From: Yponomeuta sedellus
Taxonomy: Eukaryota; Arthropoda; Insecta; Lepidoptera; Yponomeutidae
DNA: 64,000 nucleotides
Direction: 5' to 3'
NCBI GenBank assembly: GCA_934045075.1
Contig: OW203750.1
Span: forward strand, 7,025,410-7,089,409
Shown one piece after another: positions 1 through 9,487 of the stretch. The translations under genes were made by a program, and so were the position numbers. Each line of letters begins with the position of its first letter. Positions within the stretch are counted from its first letter, which is position 1. A model generated the notes under the pieces. That model was not told where the DNA came from and did not search any database. It saw nothing but the letters and a program-made list of their open reading frames with translations.

Positions 1-90
1 ATGGTCATTACCCCCGATGATAGCACAACGTGGCGCTCTCTAGGGAAGGGCTATGTCCAGCAGTGGACTAGTATAGCCTGACGACGAAGC
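1..90 (+). repeat. non-LTR retroelement 3' tail, GAC-ending
   Basis: TGGCGCTC, AGGG-AGGGCTATGTCCAGC, AGTGGACTAGTATAGCCTGA, then GACGACGAA. The same tail recurs at 974-1042, 30908-30990, 44070-44139, 52600-52702 and 63240-63320, some ending in GAA repeats and some in GAC repeats. Confidence 0.75.
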
Positions 91-631
91 TAAACTCGGG
101 AACGGCACTTTTTAAGTCTGTATTTTGCAATGATATTGTATTCCTTAGTGATAAAATATTCTAAGTTAAATAAGCTATAAAATAAACTTATGGTAATATT
201 AAATGAAAACTGTGTCATTTCATGCACCTATTTTAATTAGGACTTACACCCGTATTCTAAGACGTTCCACGAAGTTTTCCTCCACTCTACTCCTGCTCAA
301 AACTGAACTGAAAACAGTAAAAACTCCACTCTACTCCTGCTCAACCGAGGAAAACAGTAAAAACCTATTAGATTTCCGCCAATCGAACAAGTTTCTCACA
401 CGAGTCGAGGCATCGACTGTCAATGCTAACGTACCTCGGGACCTACCTTAAAGCCTCCTTGAGAAAGAAAAACTGCCTGCCAAAACTTAGCAATGACATC
501 GCCATTGCCAACATAAAAAACCAAACTCTTACTCGAGTTAAAGCACAGATTATATTGCTTGTACTCACTCGAGTTCATTCCAAATACTGACTGGTAATAC
601 TAGCTAAAGGAAATGCCTCCACCTCGGCATT
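91..631. other. no gene seen
   Basis: AT-rich. One 82-codon frame (203-451) looks random. The words AACTGAAAACAGTAAAAACTCC and CTCCACTCTACTCCTGCTCA recur locally as a short direct duplication. A stretch near 390-440 resembles part of the foldback family at 12570 and 19560. Confidence 0.
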
Positions 632-711
632 TACTTGTTACATTGTTTATTTTCAAAGTTACGTACATCTGCAAATATGTAGTAGCTGCACCACGCGCTG
701 GTGAATGAAAC

Positions 712-888
712 GTCTTTTAAAAACCTATTTAGAGGCTAAAAATTCCATCCATTTCGGGATTCGAACCCGCGACCTCTGGCTATCCGTGCCAGCGCTCTTC
801 CAACTGAGCTAATGGGTGACTCACCGACATCAGTGTTTCGAACCTCTTTACAATAATCTCTGTATTACGTACATGAATGAATTACGGA
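712..888 (-). mobile_element. tRNA-like repeat inserted in the SINE
   Basis: Part of the tRNA-module family (see 39423-39757), antisense: B-box complement GGGATTCGAACC, A-box complement CCAACTGAGCTAATGGG. Flanked by the 10-bp target duplication TGAATGAAAC (702-711 and 889-898). Confidence 0.75.
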
Positions 889-973
889 TGAATGAAACAT
901 CGTGAGGGAACCGGCGGCGACTTGGTTGGTACTGCACCTATTGACTAGTCTTTCCTGTAGGCTACACCGACTA

Positions 974-1042
974 TGGCGCTCATTAGGAGAGGCCTATGTC
1001 CAGCAGTGGACTACATAATATAGCCTGAAGAAGAAGAAGAAG
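974..1042 (+). mobile_element. retroposon tail with 8-bp target duplication
   Basis: A 69-bp copy of the non-LTR tail, TGGCGCTCATTAGGAGAGG to (GAA)n, between direct repeats ACCGACTA at 966-973 and 1043-1050. Removing it restores the host SINE as seen at 21725. Confidence 0.8.
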
Positions 1043-1254
1043 ACCGACTAAGCTGTCAGGATGGTATAGGTGCTTGGGTAAGCCTACTTCTTATAAAAAG
1101 CAATGTCCCAGGCATGGCAGCGTCCGAGTGGTCCCTTCACCCATCTAGTGTGAGTGAAGGTGCCCCTGGACGCTGTAAAACTCATCTCACTAGATACCTA
1201 CGTTGATGCAAAGGACAATTTTATTGGTATAAGGTCAGGACCACATCAGAAATG

Positions 1255-1627
1255 AGACCTTTCGCCAAGACATCCAAGACCTGGGGTTTTTTTGTCCCCA
1301 GCAGGGGTTCGAACCCAAAAAAACCCCAGGTCTTAGATGTTTAAATGTTTGTGATGTCGTTGTTTCTGTTTCCCACGACACAGGGTATCCTAGTGTGGGG
1401 CTAGTAGCAATGTATAGTCTGTTAGCTTTTAGAATATACCTCAGCTACTGACTGATAGAATCTGATATATATTCATGTAATAGAAATATCGAAACTAATA
1501 TGTATGACACTTCATTTAGAAATCGGAACGATTATCTGTACGAAAATTGGCGAAAACCAAAGTATGTATATTCTAAAAGCTAACAGACTATACGTGCCTG
1601 TATGTAAATGTTATGTTATGTTAACTA
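1255..1627 (+). repeat. SINE with foldback head, split by a MITE
   Basis: ACCTGGGGTTTTTTTGTCCC and its inverse around GGGGTTCGAACCC, then the body GATGTCGTTGTTTCTG, CCCACGACACAGGGTATCC. The body resumes after the MITE as CGTGCCTGTATGTAAATGTT. Same family as 51588-52090 and 15950-16065. Confidence 0.65.
1412..1593. mobile_element. MITE with AGTCTGTTAGC terminal inverted repeats
   Basis: Ends TAGTCTGTTAGCTTTTAGAA and the complement of it, about 24-bp inverted repeats, inserted at a TA dinucleotide in the SINE body. Other copies at 27280-27486 and, interrupted, at 17016-17716. Confidence 0.75.
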
Positions 1628-1887
1628 CAGTCTATTTATTCTTACTTGTCCAATTTAGTAAACAAGATTCTACCCTTAAACTGTGACTTTTTGGTTCAAA
1701 ACTGCCATATTTCCATAAATGAAGTTACCTGGAACACTCTTTTAGATAACACGCTGCCAATTTTATAAACATAGTTCATGATAGTTCATGAATTTGCGAG
1801 AAAATGTCTAGTTTAAGCATCTGATCTCAATTTTAAGGTTAGAATCTTGTTTACTAAATTGGACAAGTAAGAATAAATAGACTGTAA
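1626..1887. mobile_element. foldback MITE, about 50-bp arms
   Basis: The left arm starts ACAGTCTATTTATTCTTAC; the right arm is its reverse complement, ending near 1887. Arms also share TTAGTAAACAAGATTCTA. No coding frame inside. Confidence 0.75.
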
Positions 1888-1914
1888 GGTGATTGACTCA
1901 GCCTATAAGTTTAG

Positions 1915-2070
1915 TAAGTGGAAGTGGCATAGGTTGGTACATCTGCCGATGGATCGATAGTCTATGGGGTGCAAGGGTTATCGAGTGGAGACCACGGACT
2001 GGCAAACGCAGCGTAAGACGCCCACTGCTCCCTGGACCGACGACCGGCCTATATTACACGCACCAAAACC
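1915..2070 (+). pseudogene. non-LTR retrotransposon C-terminal fragment
   Basis: The plus frame reads VIEWRPRTGKRSVRRP, typical of the C-terminal end of lepidopteran RTE-like or Jockey-like LINE proteins, and decays at once on both sides. Related pieces at 22690-22825 and 63070-63200. Confidence 0.6.
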
Positions 2071-2404
2071 TGGGCAATTGCAATCATCTACCTGTCAAAT
2101 TCCATACTAATTAATAATGCAAGCGTCAGGAATTGATGTGATTAATGATAAAATCAAATGCAAACAAGTATCAAAAGAATGTTGGGGAATCCTACTGAGA
2201 TATTGCGGCTCTGTAGACCACAGCAACCTCCACGATGCAAATCATTCTTTATTTCATTTACTATTATAAGTATGATAGAGAGCTACACTGACCAAATCAA
2301 ACGTAACCAGATCCAATCTCTTGCTATGGATCTGCCCACAGGCTTGCATTGCTTCTTTGATTGATTGGAGTAAGGTTTAAGCAGGATCGATATCAACCCT
2401 TATA

Positions 2405-3697
2405 CGAGGGGCGCCTGAAAAATTTTGAGCCTAAGTACTTCTAAGAATCACTAATGACTCGCAATGTGCATCACTAATTGCGCGTATTCTAAGTAGTATA
2501 AATACCAAGTTTCATGTCATTATCATCATTACGCTTCTAGTAATTGAACATTAAACAACACCATGTCTGAGTCATCCGCGCTTTGCACGAAATTGGAGTA
2601 CAGAGCTGTCATAAAATTCCTCACCAAGAAGAACAAAACGCCGCCAAAAATATTTGAAGAAATGTCTGCAGTTTATGGGGATTCTGCACCTTCATTTGCC
2701 ACCGTAAAACGTTGGACACGTGAATTCAAACACGGCAGGGAGTCGCTTGAAGATGATCCCAGGTCAGGACGTCCAAACACCGCCGTTACCGAAGAAAATA
2801 TTGAAAAAGTGAAAAACCTTGTTCTCGAAGATCGGCGAATCAAGATGTGGCAGATAGCTGAATCCATAGGCATCAGCAAGGAGCGAATTGGTGACTTTTG
2901 CACAATCATTTGCACATGAAAAAGGTGTGCGCGCGATGGGTGCCAAAAATGCTCACGCCACTGGACAGGCAGCGTCGAGTCACAACTTCGAAGGAGTTTT
3001 TGGACATCTGTGGCGATAATCCTGACGATGTTTTTTCTCGCCTCGTCACTGTCGATGAAACATGGATCCGGCAGTACGATCTGGAGTCAAAACAAGAGTC
3101 AATGCAATGGATAGCAAAGGGAGAAAAGCCGCCACGGAAATTCAAAGTGGAAAGATCGGCTTCCAAGCTCATGGCCACTGTTTTTTGGGATTGCGAAGGA
3201 ATTTTGTTCATCGAATACCTTCCCAAAAAGACTACAATGAACGGAGACTATTACGCCGTATTGTTGACAAAAATCCGTCAAGTGGTTGTCGAGAAAAGGA
3301 GAGGCAAACTGGCGAAAGGAGTCCTGTTTTTGCAGGACAATGCGCCCGTGCACACTGCCCGAGTTGCGAGACGTGCCCTCGCCGAAACAGGATTTGAAGA
3401 AATCAACCACCCACCCTACAGTCCAGACCTGGCTCCTAGTGATTATTTCCTTTTTTCAAATTTGAAAAAGGACCTCCGAGGACGAAGATTTTCCAGTGAC
3501 GAAGAAATGAAGGCGGCCGTAAACGAGCATTTTGAAGGCAAAGACGGCGAATATTTTTTTACCGGGTTAAAAGCTCTTTTAAACAAATGTAAGAAGTGTA
3601 TTGAAATAGAGGGAGATTACATTGAAAAATAATTTTTTTATACATTTCTATCAGCATTTTTAATACCTTAGGCTCAAAACTTTTCAGCCGCCCCTCG
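2405..3697 (+). mobile_element. mariner transposon
   Basis: 1,293 bp with imperfect inverted ends: CGAGGGGCGCCTGAAAAATT on the left, and the complement of TTTTCAGCCGCCCCTCG on the right, extending into TTGAGCCTAAG. Left target TA at 2403-2404; the right copy is TT (3698-3699), a single change. It carries one transposase frame broken by a 1-bp deletion. Inserted in a SINE. Confidence 0.93.
2563..3632 (+). pseudogene. mariner transposase, one frameshift
   Basis: N-terminal part (2563-about 2893): helix-turn-helix DNA-binding region with YRAVIKFL, TVKRWTREFK and DDPRSGRP. C-terminal part (about 2894-3632, other frame): catalytic core with VDETW, LQDNAPVHTA and PYSPDLAPSDYF. There are 34 residues between the second and third aspartates, the DD34D signature of mariner. 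The frames join near GISKERIGD, where one base seems lost before TTTTGCAC. Otherwise the frame is clean to the stop, so the inactivation looks recent. The cut-and-paste enzyme acts in the nucleus on its own inverted repeats (family knowledge). Confidence 0.93.
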
Positions 3698-3860
3698 TTT
3701 GTCCCCAATGCTGAGGCACGGGTCTCTTCCTGCATCGCAGGAAGGTTAGGCCATACTCCACCACGGTAGTTTAATGTCAGTAGTTTTTAAGCCACGCTAA
3801 GGCCTCTGTCTTGGCTTAACGACTGTCATTAGGTACATATCAGCCGGCACCAACCGGGAT

Positions 3861-5785
3861 ACGATAAAATAAAGAAAATTTATTTCGGGTTCGTACACAA
3901 TCACACAATTAATTACATAAAAATATCAAATACGCTTTTACAACTTCACTAAACCCGAAAATGGACATAGCTGGATGCCATCCGGAGTAGACTCCAGAGG
4001 GCGCCGATTTCCAGCTATCCCCATGCTACTGACTGGTGCTTATCTATCAGATATTAATCATATTTTTAGCTTTTACATGAGACAAAATAGTACATAGGTT
4101 GGTGCCGTGCCATTAATCAGCGATACGAAATGAAAAAGGGGTTAACGTTCACATTTTTTTTATTATTAAGACTTAAGACCTATATTACATAATCTACGCG
4201 TTTTTCTTTTAGCTTTATGTTTTTTTTTATTACAATTAGAAAGGAAACTAATTTGACGTAATAATATATTACAACAGTAGGGCGTTTTCGATAAGAAACA
4301 TCACGAAACAAATAATATTCATGACTACACACGACGAATATTGTATTTAATTGTTTTACTAAAGTTGCTTATATACTTTACAACCATTTCGGTACAGAAA
4401 GTTGAATTCCTAGTCAAAAGTTGAATTTGAAGAATGTAGAATCCAAGTTGAATTTGTATAATGCACGTTGAACTTTGCTAAGCAACATGTACGTAGGTAT
4501 GTAGCTTTGCAAAAAGTTGAATTCCTAATATTACAAGTTTGTCAATAAAAGAACTTGCAGAAAGTTCTAAATCTTTTACTTTAAAATTTCAATAAATACC
4601 TTTCTATATTTCTACTGAAAATACAGAAAAACTTTAATTGTACATATGATATGATAGAACCTTATGATAATTCAACTTTCTATTTCGAAAGGATAACAAC
4701 ACAAGACAACTTAATAAATATACTGGCGAAGACAACCAAACTACTTCAATATTAGTATCTAAGCATGATGATACCCCTTAACTCAGTGTGAATATTTTAT
4801 ATATCTCTACGGATCAGAGCGAAACCGTGAATCCGGAAAAAAATATATGAATCTTCTTAAAACACTAACAGTTTTTTTTAAAAAAACACGATTACTCCAA
4901 ACATTCCTCAAAGTCAGTTTAAGTGAAGGTAGGCAAAAACGTAATCACAGATTAATTATACTAAGAAATAAAAAAAATTGTTTATAACAATGAATCTAAT
5001 CCGAATCGTCCTATTAAGTCTACACTTGTTTTAGGAAGAAACTTGTGAGGATTCTTGCAGATAATATATTATCTAATATATTATATAAAAATATCCGGAC
5101 TTTCGAAACACTGTGATTTTTTAGCTGTAGACTATAGATGATAAGTTTATTGATCCAAGGCAGAGTAGTAGCATCAAAATCCAAAAGAAATCTAGAGTTT
5201 TTTTGGAATCGAAAAGAGGAAAAAATAAATCTAGAAATCTCTAGATTTCTTTTGTAATGCCCCAAAATTTTAATAAAATCATGAAACTAAACACTTTGAA
5301 TTACGTCACCCAAGTAGAGTGGATTCAGAGTTCGAAAGTTTTGAGTTTAAATAAATGGTATAGTTAAGAATGAAGAGAAATAACAAAGATGGGTGCTCAA
5401 AGGTTGCACCGTTACAAAATGCCTCTGAGGAGTATTTCAGAGGTCTCGCATTTTCATAAATAATACCGACTTTGTTCGAGTCAGGCGTCATTTGATACAG
5501 AAATACTGGTAATGTTATTTACAAACACCACTCTGTTGCATGATTAGAATATCCGGACTGAGTTTTACTGCAGTTCAGATATAGGTACTGTTTCCTGAAG
5601 TGCACAGAATATACCTTCTAATATAAAGTTCAAAAGTAGGTTTTAAAATTTACACACGACTACAAAATATATGTCTTGAGTGGGGCGTTAATGCAGTTAT
5701 CAGATCATCTCAAAATTTTCACAACATCTTTGATTGAAAACATGATATATGTATGTCTATTGAAGCAATTACAGTGATTTTCTTT
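3861..5785. other. no gene seen; AT-rich single-copy-like DNA
   Basis: Frames are short and random. The words AAGTTGAATT and AAGTTGAATTTG recur between 4400 and 4530. Could include distal cnc 3' UTR or lie beyond it. Confidence 0.
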
Positions 5786-5787
5786 TA

Positions 5788-5902
5788 GTGCCAGTTTCTG
5801 AACTCAGAAGTTCGCTAAGATTCCGAATTACTCAGAAAAGAGCGTGACAGGAAGGTACATAAGATTTAGTGAAATTATTAATTCAGAAAGCAGCCCTGAG
5901 CG
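5788..5902. mobile_element. small MITE, CCAGTTTCTGAA ends
   Basis: Starts GCCAGTTTCTGAACTCAGAA and ends ATTAATTCAGAAAGCAGCCC. Same family as 55208-55347 and the interrupted copy at 33786-34306. Confidence 0.6.
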
Positions 5903-6085
5903 ACCCCAAATGCTTGTAAGTGCAAAGGTACCATCTGCTACGCTTAACAGGCTCGGATAGAACCTTTGTGCTTAACGGAGCATAATACATAATATCTATC
6001 GGTACAATTTGACGCTGTTGTCGAGAATTGAAGAAATCCCTGTAAATAAATCATAGAAAACATTGGACAGGAAGAAATTCCAGAA

Positions 6086-6472
6086 TCCTTTAAGGCCTGC
6101 GCAGACGAGATACTATCCCCCGGGTACTTTTTTGTCCGTCGATATAGATCTCTTATAAATTGTATCGAATAACACATACGAAGGAATAAAAGTACCCCGT
6201 ACAAAAAGTCCCTCAAGTTTCCGAGGACATCAAGTGATCGGACTGGACCAAAGTTCGGTGTTTTCTTTTAAAACGCCTTTTCTTTTTCAACTTCATGTAA
6301 ATTACAACCCAACGTAATCTCAGACTATTTGCTTCCATAGTGTACGCTTCACTCAATTTCCAGGGAACATATGACCGCACACCGCTGTAGGCGTAGTGTC
6401 CGCGACAAGTACTCAGAGGGCATTTTTATGGGGACAAAAGTCTGCGTATGCGCAGGCCTTTAGGCCCAAAGG
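6086..6472. mobile_element. non-autonomous DNA element, AAGGCCTGCGCAGAC ends
   Basis: The left end is AAGGCCTGCGCAGACGAG, the right end the complement (GTCTGCGTATGCGCAGGCCTT). The interior shares CCCCCGGGTACTTTTTTGTC and CCCGTACAAAAAGTCCCTC with 46030-46397. The minus-strand frames in both copies are a by-product. Confidence 0.7.
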
Positions 6473-7760
6473 GCAATGCACATCACGCTAGTTCATTTTA
6501 AATTTTAAATTTACATAAAAAAAAACAAGTAACTTAAGAAAATGCTTTACCCGTTGCCTATACATTTAAGTTCCTTATTTTACATACATATTTTCGTATC
6601 TTCAATAAATATATTTTTAGATTTATTCTTTTACTCATGTAAAAAGCTGTAGGCTAAAGTCTAGCTTAGTTATAAAAAATACGCACCATGTTCTTAAAAT
6701 GTGTTTTTAAGGACAACCTTTTTTTTAAGTATAGGTAAATGGATATATATATATATACGCAGTGAAATGTTTAGTTTCCATTGATTTTTTTAAATTATTA
6801 TTGATTAAAGAAAATGTTAACGAAAAGGTTGTCTTTAAAATATTTTTTTTTCGTTATTTTATAGTTTCGGTAACCACACAGATAAAATTAAATTGTTTTT
6901 TTTTTTATTGAAATACTAGCTATAGAGACGATTTGAAAACAAAGCGGTTTATAACGTAAATATTTTTCCGATTTTGATCTTAAAATATTGTTTGTACTTG
7001 TGTTTTATCCAGATTAAGAAATGAATTGTTAGAAAAAAAAACTAAAACACCCGACTGCGTAAAACATGTTAATATTATTTTAATATTTTTAAATATCCAG
7101 TGTCACTATCGCAGTTAAGATGAATCGAACGACATACCAAGCCGTTAATTCTGCAAAGCGTAACAAAGAAATATAAATACATACATATATACACTCGAAA
7201 AACAAACCTCCTTCCGGGGCAGTCGGGTAAAATAGGAGATAACAGACTTTACATTTTTTTTTTATTTACTTAAGTAATAACTAAACCTATTTTTTTTTAA
7301 ATACACATACATAAATAAACCACTTATAGAACGAATTATCTATAGATACAAATAAAAAAAAAAACTCTTAACTGTACTTATTGCAACGTTTAAGATGTCT
7401 CTTGACATCAGACTTTTTAGATTAATCATACGGTCTACAATATTCAGTCACAGATTTTTTCAAAAAGCATACCTTCTTCCACGAAACACGAGCCCTTTCC
7501 AGCACAAGTGCACAAAGAGGTTCATAGATGGCGCTTACAGGCGCGGCCATAGAACAACCGGAATACGACTATCAACATTAATCTGTGCTAAGCGAGATTT
7601 GCGAAAATGCGTCTGTAGCATCCCAGTTCCTTTTTTTTTTATTTAAAGTAAGAAAAAAAAATACATGCAATATAATGCCTTCCATCCCCCAAAACCGACA
7701 AGGTTTATCTGTGGATTGCGTTTATTTTTAGTAACTTAACATGTTGTTGGAAATAGTGTA
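6473..7760. other. no gene seen; strongly AT-rich
   Basis: Poly-A and poly-T runs and a short TA repeat near 6740. A segment at 7495-7545 (AGATGGCGCTTACAGGC) recurs inverted at 8245-8290, flanking the MITE cluster below. Confidence 0.
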
Positions 7761-7840
7761 CTAGTATTCCTTAATGATTCGCGATACTCATACATACCTA
7801 GTTATATAATAAACGGGTCAAATCGCGATTATTTATTAGG

Positions 7841-7894
7841 TAAAACGTAATTACCTTATTTCCCGACGTTGGGAAATAAGGTAATTACGTTTTA
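7841..7894. repeat. perfect 24-bp-arm hairpin
   Basis: The arm TAAAACGTAATTACCTTATT plus TCCC is followed by a 6-nt loop GACGTT and its exact complement. Confidence 0.85.
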
Positions 7895-8160
7895 ATATAT
7901 ACATACCCTCACGCCTGTATCCCAGAGGGGTAGGCGAGACCAGGGACTGCCACTTGCCACGATCCTGACAGAGCACCTTCGCTTCATCAAGTCGTTGCAT
8001 GCACACACGCCGGTTCCGGGTACTTTTTATCTTCCCCTTTGCTAATACATCCCCTATTTGGTCGATGTAAGTCCGTCTGGGACGTCCCTTACCAGCCCTT
8101 CCACTCACATTCGCAATATATATTTGTTTCGTCAATCTTTCTTCCTTCATCCTCTCCACA
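7890..8160 (-). pseudogene. RTE-like LINE C-terminal fragment
   Basis: The minus frame reads [54 protein letters not shown] and [18 protein letters not shown]. This tail is common at the end of lepidopteran LINE proteins and is followed by a TATGTA-type simple tail. Other pieces: 11878-12032, 23287-23372, 48000-48330 and 54380-54445. Confidence 0.75.
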
Positions 8161-8199
8161 TGAATATATAATATAATATAACGACCCGTTTAATATATA

Positions 8200-9422
8200 A
8201 TAGTATACTATACCAGTGCTATGCTCGGCAATCTTGTGTAAGCACACCCATAAGCGCCATCTATGAAGCTTTATGAACTTGTGCTGAAAACGGCCGACGG
8301 GCAGAATAACGAATAATTTTTAGTAATACAAACATTTTTCTACGTCTCGTTCACAAATTCTACGCGAAAAACTCAAACAACTACCGAGATAATAAAAAAA
8401 ATGGAATTTTGTTTTCACATATCACATACTTTATTGTTTTTTTTTTCTTTCGAGATATTTAATATTTTAATGAGATTAAATTAAAGAAAAAAGCAATTTT
8501 TTTTAGGTTATGCACAGCACAGAATAACAAACAATGATTATAAAGTGAAAAAGCTAGCACATTAGTATATTCTACGAAACAATACGACGCTTCATAGAAA
8601 ATACCTTTTCTAGGGAGAAACCTTTTCATTTTAAGATTTCACTTAAAAAAAACTCTACACAATAATCGTGATCAAGTTATGTGGTATTCATACAGGGTGT
8701 AAAAAAAAATACACCCGACATGTATATCGACTTTTAAATGTCGATTTGAACAACTTTTACTTTGCCGAAAATTCTGAAACGCAAAAAAATATCAGCATTT
8801 CCATACTAAAGTTACCACTTGGGGCCTTAAATTAGATAGAACATGTGTTATTTTAATATTTAGTGTATGTGTGTGTAACACAGTAGTTAAATACACCGTC
8901 TCACATGTAAAATATATGGGGGTAAAATATACCGGCAGGCTGTCAGTTGTCAGACTGTCAGCAGTCAGGCCGGCGAGCTGTCAGTATCAGTGTCAGTCAG
9001 TCGATAATTCGACCGGGAGCCAGGCGTAAGTGTAATATACCGCCAGGCTGTCAGACTGTCAGCTGTCAGGCCAACAGGCTGTCAGTGCCAGTCAGTCGAT
9101 AATTGGACCGGGAGCCATACGTAAGTAAATGTGAATGACCTATATGAAAAAGTTGAACAGAATTAAATATACAACATCTGGTTAACGCATATATTGGACC
9201 GATAGCAGAGGCGAACGCAAGAACACAGAATACGTGTGGTATGACTTGTATTTTGTTCTGTGGCACCTGAAGGAAGTGGCGTGTATACTGGCGCTATGAC
9301 GTCACTGAAGAGTCTGTGGAGCTACGACGTCACGGGCGGTTGGTCTGTGGTGCTAAGACGTCACGGGCTGGTGGTCTGTGGGGCTATGACGTCACGGGCG
9401 GGTAGATTGCAGGTCGATGACG
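8200..9422 (-). other. cnc: probable 3' UTR of cnc (end undefined)
   Basis: Sequence just downstream of the cnc stop, with no long frame. AATAAA on the minus strand, for example at 8436-8431, could end the transcript, but several other AATAAA sites occur down to 3.9 kb and I cannot choose. It contains a CRE-like array and a duplicated CTGTCAG-rich block. Confidence 0.4.
8925..9125. repeat. two-copy tandem duplication, CTGTCAG-rich
   Basis: Copy one (8925-9027) and copy two (9031-9125) both run from AATATACCG-CAGGCTGTCAG through several CTGTCAG/GTCAG words to CAGTCAGTCGATAATT and a GACCGGGAGCCA block. They differ by indels. Downstream of the cnc stop, so probably transcribed. Confidence 0.7.
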
Positions 9423-9425
9423 TCA
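9290..9425. repeat. 31-bp tandem array of CRE-like TGACGTCA sites
   Basis: Five near-palindromic octamers: 9297-9304 (TGACGTCA), 9325-9332 (CGACGTCA), 9356-9363 (AGACGTCA), 9387-9394 and 9418-9425 (both TGACGTCA). Spacing is 28, 31, 31 and 31 bp, with shared spacer words GGTCTGTGGGGCTA. The last copy covers the cnc stop codon. Confidence 0.85.
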
Positions 9426-9487
9426 CTGGTCGTAGCTCTTCGCCTTGCGGTCCATTTCGTCGTCTGAAGTGCGGTTCATCGACTGGT
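9423..9487 (-). CDS. cnc: cnc exon 15 (terminal coding exon and stop)
   Basis: Acceptor TATTCACAG, then the completed codon D521 and [20 protein letters not shown], ending in TGA at 9425-9423. The phase matches exon 14. The stop codon lies inside a TGACGTCA palindrome, the first of a tandem series continuing into the 3' UTR. Found by phase and acceptor; I cannot confirm the last 20 residues by homology. Confidence 0.72.

Larger units (their letters stand above)
632..1232 (+). repeat. SINE body split by two later insertions
   Basis: The body matches the tRNA-headed SINE at 21511-21890: TTTCAAAGTTACGTA, CATCGTGAGG, GACTAGTCTTTCCTGTGG-like, AAGCTGTCAGGATGGTATAG, AATGTCCCAGGCA, then the TAGTGTGAGTGAAG tail. 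The tRNA-like head is missing. Interrupted at 712-888 and 974-1042. Confidence 0.75.
2385..3860 (-). repeat. 5S-like SINE tail split by mariner
   Basis: The SINE reads ATATCAACCCT up to 2402 and resumes after the mariner with TGTCCCCAATGCTGAGGCAC, CTTCCTGCATCGCAGGAAGG and AGGCCATACTCCACCACGG. Intact relatives have CCCTTGTATGTCCCC here, so the target TA can be read directly. Confidence 0.8.
7764..8212. mobile_element. palindromic MITE (AAACGGGTC), split by a LINE fragment
   Basis: Left half: TTAATGATTCGCGATACTCA, AACGGGTCAAATCGCG. The right half resumes at about 8180 with GACCCGTTTAATATATAA. Full copy at 55373-55527; partial ones at 16440, 30115, 38615 and 48450. Confidence 0.65.
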
